A stretch of DNA of 6,787 nucleotides from assembly GCA_013821585.1 (NCBI GenBank), contig JACDGO010000111.1, positions 1 to 6,787 on the forward strand, read 5' to 3'. The notes below the pieces were generated by a model. That model saw only the letters and a program-made list of their open reading frames with translations. It was not told the origin of the DNA and searched no databases. Below, in pieces: positions 1 through 6,787 of the stretch. Position 1 is the first letter of the stretch. Each line of letters opens with the position of its first letter. The position numbers and the translations under genes were made by a program. Source of the stretch: Sphingomonadaceae bacterium (GTDB lineage: Bacteria > Pseudomonadota > Alphaproteobacteria > Sphingomonadales > Sphingomonadaceae).

Positions 1-1352
1 GTCTGGGCGTCGGTATGATCGCGACGCCCGTGTTCGCGAAGAGGCGCGTCGACTGGAAGGCGCTTGGCGAGGATGTGAAGGCCGAGATGAGCTGGGCGTG
101 GCGCCACTATCGCGAACGCGCGTGGGGCCGCGACGAGATCAAGCCGATCAGCGGCGGCTTCAGCAGCTTCCCGCTCAAGACCGCGCATCTCGGCCTCACC
201 GTGATCGAGGCGATGGACACGCTCTGGGTGATGGGCCTCAACGCCGAGTTCGCCGAAGCGCTGGATTGGGTAAAGGCCAGTCTCGACTTCGACGTGGACG
301 GCGAGGTTTCGGTGTTCGAGACGTCGATCCGGCTGCTCGGCGGATTGCTTTCTGCGCATCACGCGTGCGGCGATCCAGCGCTGCTGACCAAGGCGCGCGA
401 TCTCGCCGATCGGCTTCTTCCAGCGTTTGCGACGGCAACCGGGATACCCTGCCGCTATGTCAACCTGCGCACCGGCGCGGTCCGCGACCCGAAGACCAAC
501 CCGGCGGAGACCGGCACCTACCTTCCGGAATGGGGGACGCTGGCGAAACTGACCGGCGATCGCCGTTATTACGACGTGCCGAAGAAAGCGCAGACCGCGA
601 TGTTCGATCGCCGATCGAAGCTCGGGCTGCTTGCCGACAGCATCGACGCGACCACCGGCCAGTGGCTCAGCCGCCGCGCGACGATCGGCCCGCCGTCGGA
701 CAGCTATTACGAATATCTATGGGATGGCTGGCAGCTGTTCGGCGATGCCGATTGCAAGCGCATGTACGATTTGCTGACCGCCGCGATCCTGCGCCATCAG
801 CGCGACGTGTTCGATGGACGGCTTTGGTTCGCCGACGTCGATTTCGAGACCGGCGCGAAGATCAACCGCGAGCAGGACGAGCTCGCGTCCTTCTATGGCG
901 GCCTGCTCGCGCAAGGCGGCGCGGCGGCCCAGGGCGCCGCCTATACACGATCCTGGACGTGGTTACAGGATCGCTTCGGCGTACTTCCCGAAGGCTATGA
1001 CTATGAAGCGGACGCGGTCACTTCCAAGACGAACAGCCTGCGCCCCGAGCTTGCCGACGCCGCTTTCAACCATTGGCTGCTCGACCGCGACGAACGCTGG
1101 CGGCACGTCGCGCGCACGCACTTCCTCAATATGAAAGCGTCGAACCGCGCCGCCTATGGCTATGCCGATCTCGCCGACATGACCGCCACGCCAAAGCTTC
1201 AGAAGGATCATTGCCCCGGCTATTGGTGGTCCGAGCAGATGAAATATTACTATCTGATCTTCGCCGACGCGCCGCGTTTCGATTACCGGCGCAATTATCT
1301 CTCGACCGAGGGCAATGTGCTGCTCGGCTTCAAGGGGCCGACGACCGCATGA
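1..1352 (+). CDS. GH47 class I alpha-mannosidase (exported), 5'-partial
   Basis: This is an exo-acting, inverting alpha-1,2-mannosidase of glycoside hydrolase family 47, an (alpha/alpha)7-barrel Ca2+ enzyme. Numbering from the ATG at 15, family motifs run in order: HYRERAWGRDE (31-41), EAMDTLWVMGL (65-75), FETSIRLLGGLLSA (101-114), PPSDSYYEYLW (226-236), LRPE (342-345), and C-terminal YWWSEQMKYYYLIF (403-416) with TEGN (431-434). By motif alignment with known GH47 enzymes, E102 is the catalytic acid, D229 and E345 are the other active-site carboxylates, and T431 is the Ca2+ ligand. The roughly 440-residue length spans the whole catalytic domain. The frame stays open upstream of the ATG to the window edge (LGVG before M1), and LGVGMIATPVFA followed by KRR looks like the end of a signal peptide cleaved near VFA. 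The true start is therefore probably outside the window and the enzyme periplasmic or secreted. Its stop overlaps the GH92 start. Family call very secure; linkage specificity inferred. Confidence 0.95.
   Translation, partial: LGVGMIATPVFAKRRVDWKALGEDVKAEMSWAWRHYRERAWGRDEIKPISGGFSSFPLKTAHLGLTVIEAMDTLWVMGLNAEFAEALDWVKASLDFDVDGEVSVFETSIRLLGGLLSAHHACGDPALLTKARDLADRLLPAFATATGIPCRYVNLRTGAVRDPKTNPAETGTYLPEWGTLAKLTGDRRYYDVPKKAQTAMFDRRSKLGLLADSIDATTGQWLSRRATIGPPSDSYYEYLWDGWQLFGDADCKRMYDLLTAAILRHQRDVFDGRLWFADVDFETGAKINREQDELASFYGGLLAQGGAAAQGAAYTRSWTWLQDRFGVLPEGYDYEADAVTSKTNSLRPELADAAFNHWLLDRDERWRHVARTHFLNMKASNRAAYGYADLADMTATPKLQKDHCPGYWWSEQMKYYYLIFADAPRFDYRRNYLSTEGNVLLGFKGPTTA
1332..1337 (+). promoter_or_regulatory. 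Ribosome binding site for the GH92 gene, inside GH47
   Basis: AAGGGG lies 11 nt before the ATG at 1349, within the last codons of the GH47 gene. The spacing is long for a Shine-Dalgarno sequence, but the ATGA stop/start overlap just downstream allows translational coupling to assist initiation. It supports 1349 as the GH92 start. Confidence 0.45.
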
Positions 1353-3676
1353 AAACCGCACTCGCCATCGCTTTCGCCTTCGCGCTGACCGCCGCTGGGG
1401 GCGCTCGCGAGCGGGCGCGCGCGACGGGCGTGGCCTATACTTCGGTCGATCCGTTCATCGGCACCGGAGGCGAAGGCCATACTTTCCCCGGCGCGGTCGC
1501 GCCGTTCGGGATGGTGCAGCTGAGTCCGGACACCAATACGAGCTGCAAGATTCGCGAATGCTATGGCTGGGCGGCCGGCTATCGCTATACCGACACGTCG
1601 ATCCAGGGCTTCAGCCACACGCATTTTTCGGGCGCGGGACATTCGGACCTCGGCGACGTGCTGGTGATGCCGGCCGCGGGCGACACGGTTTCGCTCGAGC
1701 CCGGCGACGCCGCCAAGCCCGGCACCGGCTATCGCTCACGCTTCAGCCACGCAACCGAGGTCGCGACACCCGGCTATTATGCGGTGACGCTCAGCGATTC
1801 CGGCATCCGCGCCGAACTGACCGCTGGCACACGCGTCGGCGTGCACCGCTACGGCTTTCCCGCGGGCAAGGCCGCGCATCTGGTCGTCGATCTTCGATCG
1901 AGCATCTATAACTATCCCGGCAAGATCCTGTGGTCGTCGATCCGCGCGCTGCCCGACGGCACGATCACCGGCATGCGCGAGACGCGCGGCTGGGCGCCCG
2001 CGCGCAAGCTGTTCTTCGCGATGCGTTTCTCGGCGCCGCTGGCCGGCCATGCCTTCCTCGATCGCGAGGAGGATGTGCCGTACAAGGGATTCCAGGGTCC
2101 GGGCCGCGGCGACGAAGGCGTCGCCCAACTCGCCGGCCGCGCGCTCGTCGCGCGGCTCGATTTCGGCATGCTGACCAAGCCGCTCGAAGTCCATGTCGCG
2201 ATTTCGGGCGTCGACGAGGCGGGCGCGCTCGGCAATCTCGCGAGCGAGCCAGGTGACTTCGATATGATCCGCGGCCAGACGCGCGCCGCGTGGGAACACG
2301 CGCTCGGCGCGATCGAGATCGATGCCGCGCCGCCGATGCGCAAGACGCTCTATACCGCGCTCTACCACAGCCTGATGGCGCCGAGCGTGTTCGGGGACGC
2401 CGACGGCCGCTATCGCGGCCCCGACGATCAGGTGCATGTCGCGAAGGGCTTCACCTTCCATTCGACCTTTTCGCTGTGGGACACGTTCCGCGCCGAACAT
2501 CCGCTGCTGACGCTGATCCAGCCCGAGCGGCGCAACGCCGATTTCGTCAACTCGCTGGTCGCGAGCGCGCAAACGAGTCCGTTTGGGATTTTGCCCATCT
2601 GGCAATTCCAGGGCCGCGAGACGTGGACGATGATCGGCTATCACGCCGTCCCCATCATCGCGGACGCGTATCTGAAGGGCATCAAGGGCTTCGACGCCAA
2701 GGCCGCACTCGACGCGATGGTCGCGAGCGCGACTTACGCGCCCTACGGTGGCCTCGGCGACTATATGAAGCTCGGCTATGTCCCGATCGATCGCGAGCCC
2801 GAGGCCGCCTCCAAAACCGTCGAATATTCGTATGACGACTGGACGATCGCGCGGATGGCGCGCGCGATGGGGCGGACCGACATCGCCGACCGTTTCGACA
2901 AGCGCGCGCTGAACTGGCGCAACAGCTTCGATTTCAAGACCGGCTTCCTGCGCGCACGCAAGGCCGACGGCAGCTTCCGTAAGCCCTTCGACCCGACCGC
3001 GATCAACTATGGCAGCGACTATACCGAGGGTAACGCCTGGCAATATTCCTGGTTCATGCCACAGGATCAGGGCGGCCTGATCCGCGCGCTGGGCGGCGAC
3101 GCGGCGACGGTCAGGAAGCTCGACGCGATGTTCGACTTCGACAATTCGAAGCTCGACTATACCCATGCCGAAGACATTGCCGGGCTGATCGGCCAATACA
3201 TCCACGGCAACGAGCCGAGTCACCACGTCGCCTATCTGTACAGCTACGCGGGCGCGCCATGGCGGACGCAGGAGCGGCTCGCGCAGATCGTCGCCAGCCA
3301 GTATAAACCGGCTCCCGACGGTCTATCGGGCAACGACGACCTCGGCCAGATGTCCGCCTGGCTCATATTCACCGCGATGGGCTTCTATCCGGTCGCGCCC
3401 GGCAGCGGCGAATATGTCATCGGCCGGCCGTTCGCGGACCGGATGGTGCTCAACCTGCCCAACGGCAAGCGATTCACGATCGTCGCCGATGGACTGTCGG
3501 CGGCTAACCGCTACTTCGGCGCCGTCTCGCTCGATGGCAAGCCGCTCGAAGGAGGCTTCATCCGCCACGCGGAAATCGCCGCGGGGGGTGAGCTTCGCTT
3601 CACCATGCGATCGCAACCGAATGTGAATTGGGCCGTCGCTCGATCGGCACGACCCTACTCGGCGAGCGGCTATTGA
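1349..3676 (+). CDS. GH92 family alpha-mannosidase (exported)
   Basis: This is a 775-residue exo-alpha-mannosidase of glycoside hydrolase family 92, an inverting Ca2+-dependent family that removes terminal alpha-mannose (often alpha-1,2) from N-glycans and yeast mannan. The N-terminal beta-sandwich begins VDPFIGTGGEGHTFPGA (33-49) and carries PFGMVQLSPDT (52-62), WAAGYRY (74-80) and GFSHTHFSGAG (87-97). The C-terminal (alpha/alpha)6 barrel holds FSLWDTFR (374-381), YTEGNAWQYSW (558-568), GNEPSHH (620-626) and GNDDLGQMSAW (661-671). E560 in TEGNAW matches the catalytic acid, and the GNDD region carries the catalytic base. Family members acting on mannose-phosphate bonds lack this acid, so a true mannosidase is expected. 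M1 begins a hydrophobic signal peptide (KTALAIAFAFALTAA), which supports export and the chosen start; a further upstream extension of the frame would overlap GH47. Length is normal for the family. The ATG overlaps the GH47 stop, so the two are probably co-transcribed and coupled. The family is certain; exact linkage and substrate are inferred. Confidence 0.97.
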   Translation: MKTALAIAFAFALTAAGGARERARATGVAYTSVDPFIGTGGEGHTFPGAVAPFGMVQLSPDTNTSCKIRECYGWAAGYRYTDTSIQGFSHTHFSGAGHSDLGDVLVMPAAGDTVSLEPGDAAKPGTGYRSRFSHATEVATPGYYAVTLSDSGIRAELTAGTRVGVHRYGFPAGKAAHLVVDLRSSIYNYPGKILWSSIRALPDGTITGMRETRGWAPARKLFFAMRFSAPLAGHAFLDREEDVPYKGFQGPGRGDEGVAQLAGRALVARLDFGMLTKPLEVHVAISGVDEAGALGNLASEPGDFDMIRGQTRAAWEHALGAIEIDAAPPMRKTLYTALYHSLMAPSVFGDADGRYRGPDDQVHVAKGFTFHSTFSLWDTFRAEHPLLTLIQPERRNADFVNSLVASAQTSPFGILPIWQFQGRETWTMIGYHAVPIIADAYLKGIKGFDAKAALDAMVASATYAPYGGLGDYMKLGYVPIDREPEAASKTVEYSYDDWTIARMARAMGRTDIADRFDKRALNWRNSFDFKTGFLRARKADGSFRKPFDPTAINYGSDYTEGNAWQYSWFMPQDQGGLIRALGGDAATVRKLDAMFDFDNSKLDYTHAEDIAGLIGQYIHGNEPSHHVAYLYSYAGAPWRTQERLAQIVASQYKPAPDGLSGNDDLGQMSAWLIFTAMGFYPVAPGSGEYVIGRPFADRMVLNLPNGKRFTIVADGLSAANRYFGAVSLDGKPLEGGFIRHAEIAAGGELRFTMRSQPNVNWAVARSARPYSASGY

Positions 3677-3712
3677 AGCGGCAAGGCGCTGCGCACGGCT
3701 TACATGCCGGCG
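3677..3712. other. 36-bp convergent gap between GH92 and ispG
   Basis: This is the tail-to-tail gap between the GH92 stop and the ispG stop. It contains no obvious GC stem followed by a T-run on either strand. The best inverted repeat is a weak 4-bp CGGC/GCCG stem at 3708-3720 that reaches into the end of ispG. No intrinsic terminator can be supported here. Confidence 0.6.
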
Positions 3713-4828
3713 TCAGGCCGCCTCGGCGTGCGCCGCCGCCTCGATCTCGGCGGCTTTCGCTTCGACGAGGCGGACGATGTGGTCGACCATCCCGTCGTCG
3801 GCGACATGGTGATCGGTCACGCCCGAGAGGTAGACCATGTGCTTGCCCGCGCCGCCGCCGGTGATCCCGATGTCGGTCTCGCGCGCCTCGCCGGGACCGT
3901 TGACGACGCAGCCGAGGACGCTCAGCGACATCGGCGTGCGGATGTGCTGAAGCCGCTCCTCGAGCGTCTGGACGGTGCGGATCACGTCGAAGCCCTGACG
4001 CGCGCAGCTCGGGCAACTGACCACGCGCACGCCGCGGTTGCGGATGCCGAGGGCTTTCAGGATCTCGAAGCCGACGCGCACTTCCTCCTCGGGCTCGGCC
4101 GAGAGCGAGACGCGGATGGTGTCGCCGATGCCGTACCAGAGCAGAGTGCCGATGCCGATCGACGACTTGACCGTTCCGCCGATCAGCCCGCCCGCCTCGG
4201 TTATGCCGAGATGCAACGGGCAATCGACGGCTTCGGCGAGCTGCTGATACGCCGCGACCGCGAGGAAGAAGTCGGACGCCTTCACCGCGACCTTGAATTC
4301 GTGGAAATCGTGATCCTGAAGCAGCTTGATATGGTCGAGCGCGCTTTCGACCAGCGCCTCGGGGCAAGGCTCGCCATATTTCTCGAGCAGGTCGCGTTCG
4401 AGACTGCCGCCATTCACCCCGATGCGGATCGCGCAGCCGTTCGCCTTGGCCGCGTTCACGACCTCGCGCACGCGCTCGGCCGAGCCGATGTTGCCTGGAT
4501 TGATGCGCAGACACGCAGCGCCCGCTTCCGCCGCCTCAAGCGCGCGCTTGTAGTGGAAATGGATGTCGGCAACGATCGGCACGGTGCTGGCGCGGACGAT
4601 CGTCCTGAGCGCGGCGGTCGATTCGACGTCGGGGCACGACACGCGGATGATGTCGACGCCCGCCGCCTCGCAGCGCCTGATCTGGTCGATCGTCGCCTTG
4701 GCGTCGGACGTCGGGGTGTTCGTCATCGTCTGCACCGTCACCGGCGCGTCGCCGCCGACGGGCACGTTGCCGACCATGATCCGGCGCGAAGTGCGGCGCG
4801 TGATGTCGCGCCAGGGACGAATGGACAT
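3713..4828 (-). CDS. ispG: 4-hydroxy-3-methylbut-2-enyl diphosphate synthase, IspG (GcpE)
   Basis: IspG is the cytosolic [4Fe-4S] enzyme that converts 2-C-methyl-D-erythritol 2,4-cyclodiphosphate to HMBPP, the penultimate step of the MEP isoprenoid pathway. The 371-residue product is full length for the compact bacterial form. Its N-terminal TIM-barrel part shows [20 protein letters not shown] (19-38), VADIHFHY (86-93), [10 protein letters not shown] (106-115), [10 protein letters not shown] (135-144) and [11 protein letters not shown] (204-214). The C-terminal cluster domain has [12 protein letters not shown] (272-283) and [10 protein letters not shown] (306-315). C272, C275, C307 and E314 have the same spacing as the cluster ligands of the E. 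coli enzyme (C270, C273, C305, E312). The ATG at 4828 gives the usual short N-terminus before the RRIMVGNVP motif. The same frame stays open much further upstream across the asparaginase gene, but that stretch is antisense and unrelated. The gene is convergent with GH92 and divergent from the asparaginase. A weak purine-rich site (GCGAG) precedes the start. Confidence 0.98.
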   Translation of the reverse strand: MSIRPWRDITRRTSRRIMVGNVPVGGDAPVTVQTMTNTPTSDAKATIDQIRRCEAAGVDIIRVSCPDVESTAALRTIVRASTVPIVADIHFHYKRALEAAEAGAACLRINPGNIGSAERVREVVNAAKANGCAIRIGVNGGSLERDLLEKYGEPCPEALVESALDHIKLLQDHDFHEFKVAVKASDFFLAVAAYQQLAEAVDCPLHLGITEAGGLIGGTVKSSIGIGTLLWYGIGDTIRVSLSAEPEEEVRVGFEILKALGIRNRGVRVVSCPSCARQGFDVIRTVQTLEERLQHIRTPMSLSVLGCVVNGPGEARETDIGITGGGAGKHMVYLSGVTDHHVADDGMVDHIVRLVEAKAAEIEAAAHAEAA

Positions 4829-4838
4829 GCGTCTCGCT

Positions 4839-4867
4839 TTGCGGCTGTTCGTTCGCTCCCCTATAGG
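4839..4867 (+). promoter_or_regulatory. Candidate sigma70-type promoter for the asparaginase gene
   Basis: A TTGCGG box (4839-4844) and a TATAGG box (4862-4867) are separated by 17 bp, the ideal spacing. This would start transcription around 4874 and give a leader of roughly 25 nt before the ATG at 4901. The -10 box sits within a perfect CCTATAGG palindrome (4860-4867) in the 72-bp spacer shared with the divergent ispG. The match is partial, and alphaproteobacterial promoters diverge from consensus, so this is a prediction only. I found no comparably good promoter for ispG on the other strand. Confidence 0.4.
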
Positions 4868-4886
4868 CCCGAACAACGCCAAAGAT

Positions 4887-4894
4887 AAGGGGAG
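4887..4894 (+). promoter_or_regulatory. Strong ribosome binding site for the asparaginase gene
   Basis: AAGGGGAG ends 6 nt before the ATG at 4901, an optimal Shine-Dalgarno spacing. It fixes the start that includes the signal peptide, in preference to the in-frame Met codons at residues 7 and 12. Confidence 0.75.
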
Positions 4895-4900
4895 CAGCCG

Positions 4901-5872
4901 ATGCGCGTTCTCGCCCTGATGGGAGTGTTGTTGATGACCGTCGCCGCCGCGCCGCCGAAATGGACGCTCGTCATCCACGGCGGGGCGGGAATCATCGAGC
5001 GCGCGCGGATGAAACCGGGCGAGGAAGCGGCGATTCGCGCCGCGCTCGGCGCGGCGCTCGCCAAGGGCGCGGCGGTGCTGAAATCGGGCGGCGCTGCACT
5101 CGACGCGGTCGAGGCGGCGGTCGAGCTGCTCGAGGACGATCCGCACTTCAACGCCGGGCGCGGCGCGGTGTTCACCTATGAAGGCAGAAATGAACTCGAC
5201 GCGGCGATCATGGACGGCCGCGCGCGGACGGCGGGCGCGGTCGCGGGGACGACGCGCACGAAGAACCCGGTCGCGCTCGCTCGCGCGGTGATGGAGCACA
5301 GCCCGCACGTCTTCCTGAGCGGCCCCGGCGCCGACCAGTTCTCGGTCGAGCAGAGGCTCCCCCAGGTCGATCCGTCGTATTTCGCGACCCCCGAGCGGCT
5401 GCGGCAGCTCGATGAGCTGAAGGCGAAGAAACTGAGCTGGTTCGACGTCGACCTGAAATACGGGACGGTCGGCGCGGTCGCGGTCGATACGCACGGCCAT
5501 GTCGCCGCTGCGACCTCGACCGGCGGCCTCACCGGCAAGCGCTGGGGGCGGATCGGCGATTCGCCGTTGATCGGCGCGGGCACCTATGCCGACGATCGCG
5601 CCTGCGCCGTCTCGGCGACGGGCGCCGGCGAGTATTTCATCCGCGAAGGCGTCGCGCACGAAATCTGCGCGCGCGTGCGGATGAAGGGCGAGGACATCGT
5701 CACCGCCGCGAAGGCAGTGATGGCCGAGGTCGGCCAGCTCGGCGGCGACGGCGGCGTGATCGTCGTCTCCCCGCACGGCGACGGCGGGTGGAGCTTCAAC
5801 ACGCCGGGCATGTATCGTGGGCGGGTGTCGTCCGAAGCGGCGGCGCAGGTGGCGATCTTCGGCGACGAATAG
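4901..5872 (+). CDS. Isoaspartyl peptidase/L-asparaginase (plant-type, Ntn hydrolase), exported
   Basis: This 323-residue proenzyme belongs to the Ntn-hydrolase asparaginase 2 family (E. coli IaaA type). Such enzymes autocleave into two subunits and then hydrolyse L-asparagine and beta-aspartyl (isoaspartyl) dipeptides. Seen in sequence: [10 protein letters not shown] (21-30), NAGRGAVF (84-91), cleavage motif [10 protein letters not shown] (187-196), AATSTGG (203-209), [12 protein letters not shown] (216-227) and SATGAGE (238-244). By spacing with IaaA, T189 is the N-terminal nucleophile freed by cleavage after G188. T207, R217, D220 and T240 match other active-site residues. Residues 1-17 ([17 protein letters not shown]) form a short signal peptide, unlike typical cytoplasmic IaaA, so a periplasmic enzyme is predicted. 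Start supported by a strong ribosome binding site. The gene is divergent from ispG and ends 7 bp from the convergent pyruvate kinase gene. The family also includes glycosylasparaginase, but the GTVGAV motif and the SATGAGE segment favour the isoaspartyl peptidase branch. Confidence 0.95.
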   Translation: MRVLALMGVLLMTVAAAPPKWTLVIHGGAGIIERARMKPGEEAAIRAALGAALAKGAAVLKSGGAALDAVEAAVELLEDDPHFNAGRGAVFTYEGRNELDAAIMDGRARTAGAVAGTTRTKNPVALARAVMEHSPHVFLSGPGADQFSVEQRLPQVDPSYFATPERLRQLDELKAKKLSWFDVDLKYGTVGAVAVDTHGHVAAATSTGGLTGKRWGRIGDSPLIGAGTYADDRACAVSATGAGEYFIREGVAHEICARVRMKGEDIVTAAKAVMAEVGQLGGDGGVIVVSPHGDGGWSFNTPGMYRGRVSSEAAAQVAIFGDE

Positions 5873-5879
5873 CGCGCTG

Positions 5880-6787
5880 CTATTTCCGATGCCCCTTGAG
5901 TTCGTCGCCGGTCAGCCGGACGACGTGGAGGACGTTGGTCGATCCCGGCGTTCCGAACGGCACGCCGGCCATCATGATGACGCGCTCGCCGCCCGTGGCG
6001 ATGCCGTGCCGCAGCGCCATGCGCTTGGCCTTCGCGACCATTTCTTCGAAGCTGCCGACATCGCGCGTATGGACCGCGTGAACGCCCCAGAGCAGGCCGA
6101 GGCGGCGCGCGGTCTCGTGCCTAGGTGTGAGCACCAGCAGCGGGACTGACGGCCGCTCGCGCGCAATGCGCCTCGCGGTCGATCCCGACATGGTGAAGCA
6201 GATGATCGTGCGTGCGCCGACAGTCACCGCGATCTCGCGCGCCGCGCCGGCGAGCGCGTCCGCGGTGGTCGGGTCCGCCTTGGTCTCGGTGAAGTGCAGC
6301 CGCGCGGCATAACCGGGGTCGCTTTCGACCGACCCGGCGATACGGTCCATCATCGCCACCGATTCGGCGGGCCAGTCGCCCGCGGCGCTTTCCGCCGACA
6401 GCATCACCGCGTCCGCGCCGTCGTAAATCGCGGTGGCGACGTCGGAGACTTCGGCGCGCGTCGGCGTCGGCGCCTTGATCATCGATTCGAGCATCTGCGT
6501 CGCGACCACTACCGGCCGCCCCAGCCGCCGCGCGGTCTCGACGATGCGTTTCTGCGCGGGCGGCACCGCTTCTGGGGGCAGCTCGACGCCGAGGTCGCCG
6601 CGCGCGACCATCACGGCGTCGGCGAGTTCGATGATCTCCTCGAGGCAATCGAGCGCGGCGGGCTTTTCGATCTTGGCAAGGAGAGCCGCGCGCCCGCCGA
6701 TCAGCTTGCGCGCTTCGGCGAGGTCGTCGGGGCGCTGGACGAACGACAGCGCTATCCAGTCGACGCCCTGGTCGAGCGCGAAGCCGA
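5880..6787 (-). CDS. pyk: Pyruvate kinase, C-terminal 301 residues (5'-partial)
   Basis: Pyruvate kinase catalyses the last step of glycolysis, phosphoenolpyruvate plus ADP to pyruvate plus ATP, in the cytosol. The coding frame stays open to the right window edge, so about 170-190 N-terminal residues are missing, judged from the usual ~470-480 length. Numbering from the first visible codon, the barrel domain shows [14 protein letters not shown] (8-21), AKIEKPAAL (37-45) with catalytic K38 and metal ligand E40, [12 protein letters not shown] (59-70) with metal ligand D64, ATQMLESM (95-102), [12 protein letters not shown] (106-117) and [15 protein letters not shown] (122-136). The C-terminal domain carries [11 protein letters not shown] (198-208), which corresponds to the phosphate-binding effector loop of allosteric pyruvate kinases, and ends with [11 protein letters not shown] (274-284). 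There is no extra PEP-utiliser domain at the C-terminus. A GTG codon at 6614 is an internal Val, not a start. The gene is convergent with the asparaginase gene; its promoter lies outside the window. Confidence 0.97.
   Translation of the reverse strand, partial: GFALDQGVDWIALSFVQRPDDLAEARKLIGGRAALLAKIEKPAALDCLEEIIELADAVMVARGDLGVELPPEAVPPAQKRIVETARRLGRPVVVATQMLESMIKAPTPTRAEVSDVATAIYDGADAVMLSAESAAGDWPAESVAMMDRIAGSVESDPGYAARLHFTETKADPTTADALAGAAREIAVTVGARTIICFTMSGSTARRIARERPSVPLLVLTPRHETARRLGLLWGVHAVHTRDVGSFEEMVAKAKRMALRHGIATGGERVIMMAGVPFGTPGSTNVLHVVRLTGDELKGHRK

Noticed and set aside
1073..1348. N-terminal extension of GH92 by 92 residues
   Set aside because: The extension overlaps conserved C-terminal GH47 motifs and is Arg-rich nonsense. 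The ATG at 1349 is followed directly by a signal peptide and the GH92 domain.
1736..3226. 496-codon antisense reading frame inside GH92
   Set aside because: The plus strand encodes clear GH92 motifs throughout; the antisense product shows no recognisable domain and has the skewed composition of a GC-rich shadow frame.
3691..3733. GCGCAC/GTGCGC inverted repeat as a GH92 terminator
   Set aside because: The loop is about 31 nt, the stem only 6 bp, it enters the ispG coding sequence, and no T-run follows.
3704..4888. 394-codon plus-strand frame opposite ispG
   Set aside because: It is antisense to all the conserved IspG motifs, has no recognisable family and consists of repetitive Asp/Arg/Ala-rich sequence.
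3713..5776. Reading frame of 687 codons that would extend IspG far upstream on the minus strand
   Set aside because: Only 3713-4828 matches IspG and gives the normal length. The upstream part is antisense to the asparaginase gene, low-complexity and Arg/Asp/Ala-rich, as expected for a stop-free frame in GC-rich DNA.
4901..5872. Glycosylasparaginase completing an N-glycan degradation cluster
   Set aside because: The nucleophile motif GTVGAV and the SATGAGE segment match the isoaspartyl peptidase/asparaginase branch, and the gene is separated from the mannosidases by ispG on the other strand. Kept only as a low-probability alternative.
6612..6614. GTG as a start codon of pyruvate kinase
   Set aside because: The codons upstream continue into pyruvate kinase motifs ([17 protein letters not shown]) as far as the window edge, so this GTG is an internal Val in the AVMVARGD segment.

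Overview
This is GC-rich DNA with strong G/C bias at third codon positions. It is packed with genes on both strands and shows no AT-rich island. The protein set suggests a Gram-negative alphaproteobacterium, probably a sphingomonad or a Caulobacter relative. Grounds for this are a bacterial GH47 mannosidase, the character of the IspG and pyruvate kinase, and short intergenic gaps. The lineage call is an inference from protein character, not from a search.

Layout from left to right. (1) Positions 1-1352, plus strand: a GH47 alpha-mannosidase, 5'-truncated by the window edge. (2) Positions 1349-3676, plus strand: a complete GH92 alpha-mannosidase whose ATG overlaps the GH47 stop (ATGA). (3) Positions 3713-4828, minus strand: ispG of the MEP isoprenoid pathway, convergent with GH92 across 36 bp. 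(4) A 72-bp divergent spacer with a plausible sigma70-type promoter for the next gene. (5) Positions 4901-5872, plus strand: an Ntn-hydrolase isoaspartyl peptidase/L-asparaginase with a signal peptide. (6) Positions 5880-6787, minus strand: the C-terminal 301 residues of pyruvate kinase, convergent with the asparaginase across 7 bp and cut by the right edge. No stretch longer than 72 bp lacks a gene.

Functionally the window joins two worlds. The left third is accessory glycan catabolism: two exported, Ca2+-dependent, inverting exo-alpha-mannosidases encoded as an overlapping pair, which would trim alpha-mannose from high-mannose N-glycans or fungal/yeast mannan. The rest is mostly housekeeping (isoprenoid precursor synthesis, glycolysis) plus an exported amide/isopeptide hydrolase. 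The mannosidase pair is probably the 3' end of a larger glycan-utilisation locus lying to the left of the window.

I see no evidence for an undescribed system: no mobile elements, CRISPR arrays, tRNA/rRNA genes or sizeable repeats. The points most worth a second look are the rare bacterial GH47 coupled to GH92 and the exported plant-type asparaginase.
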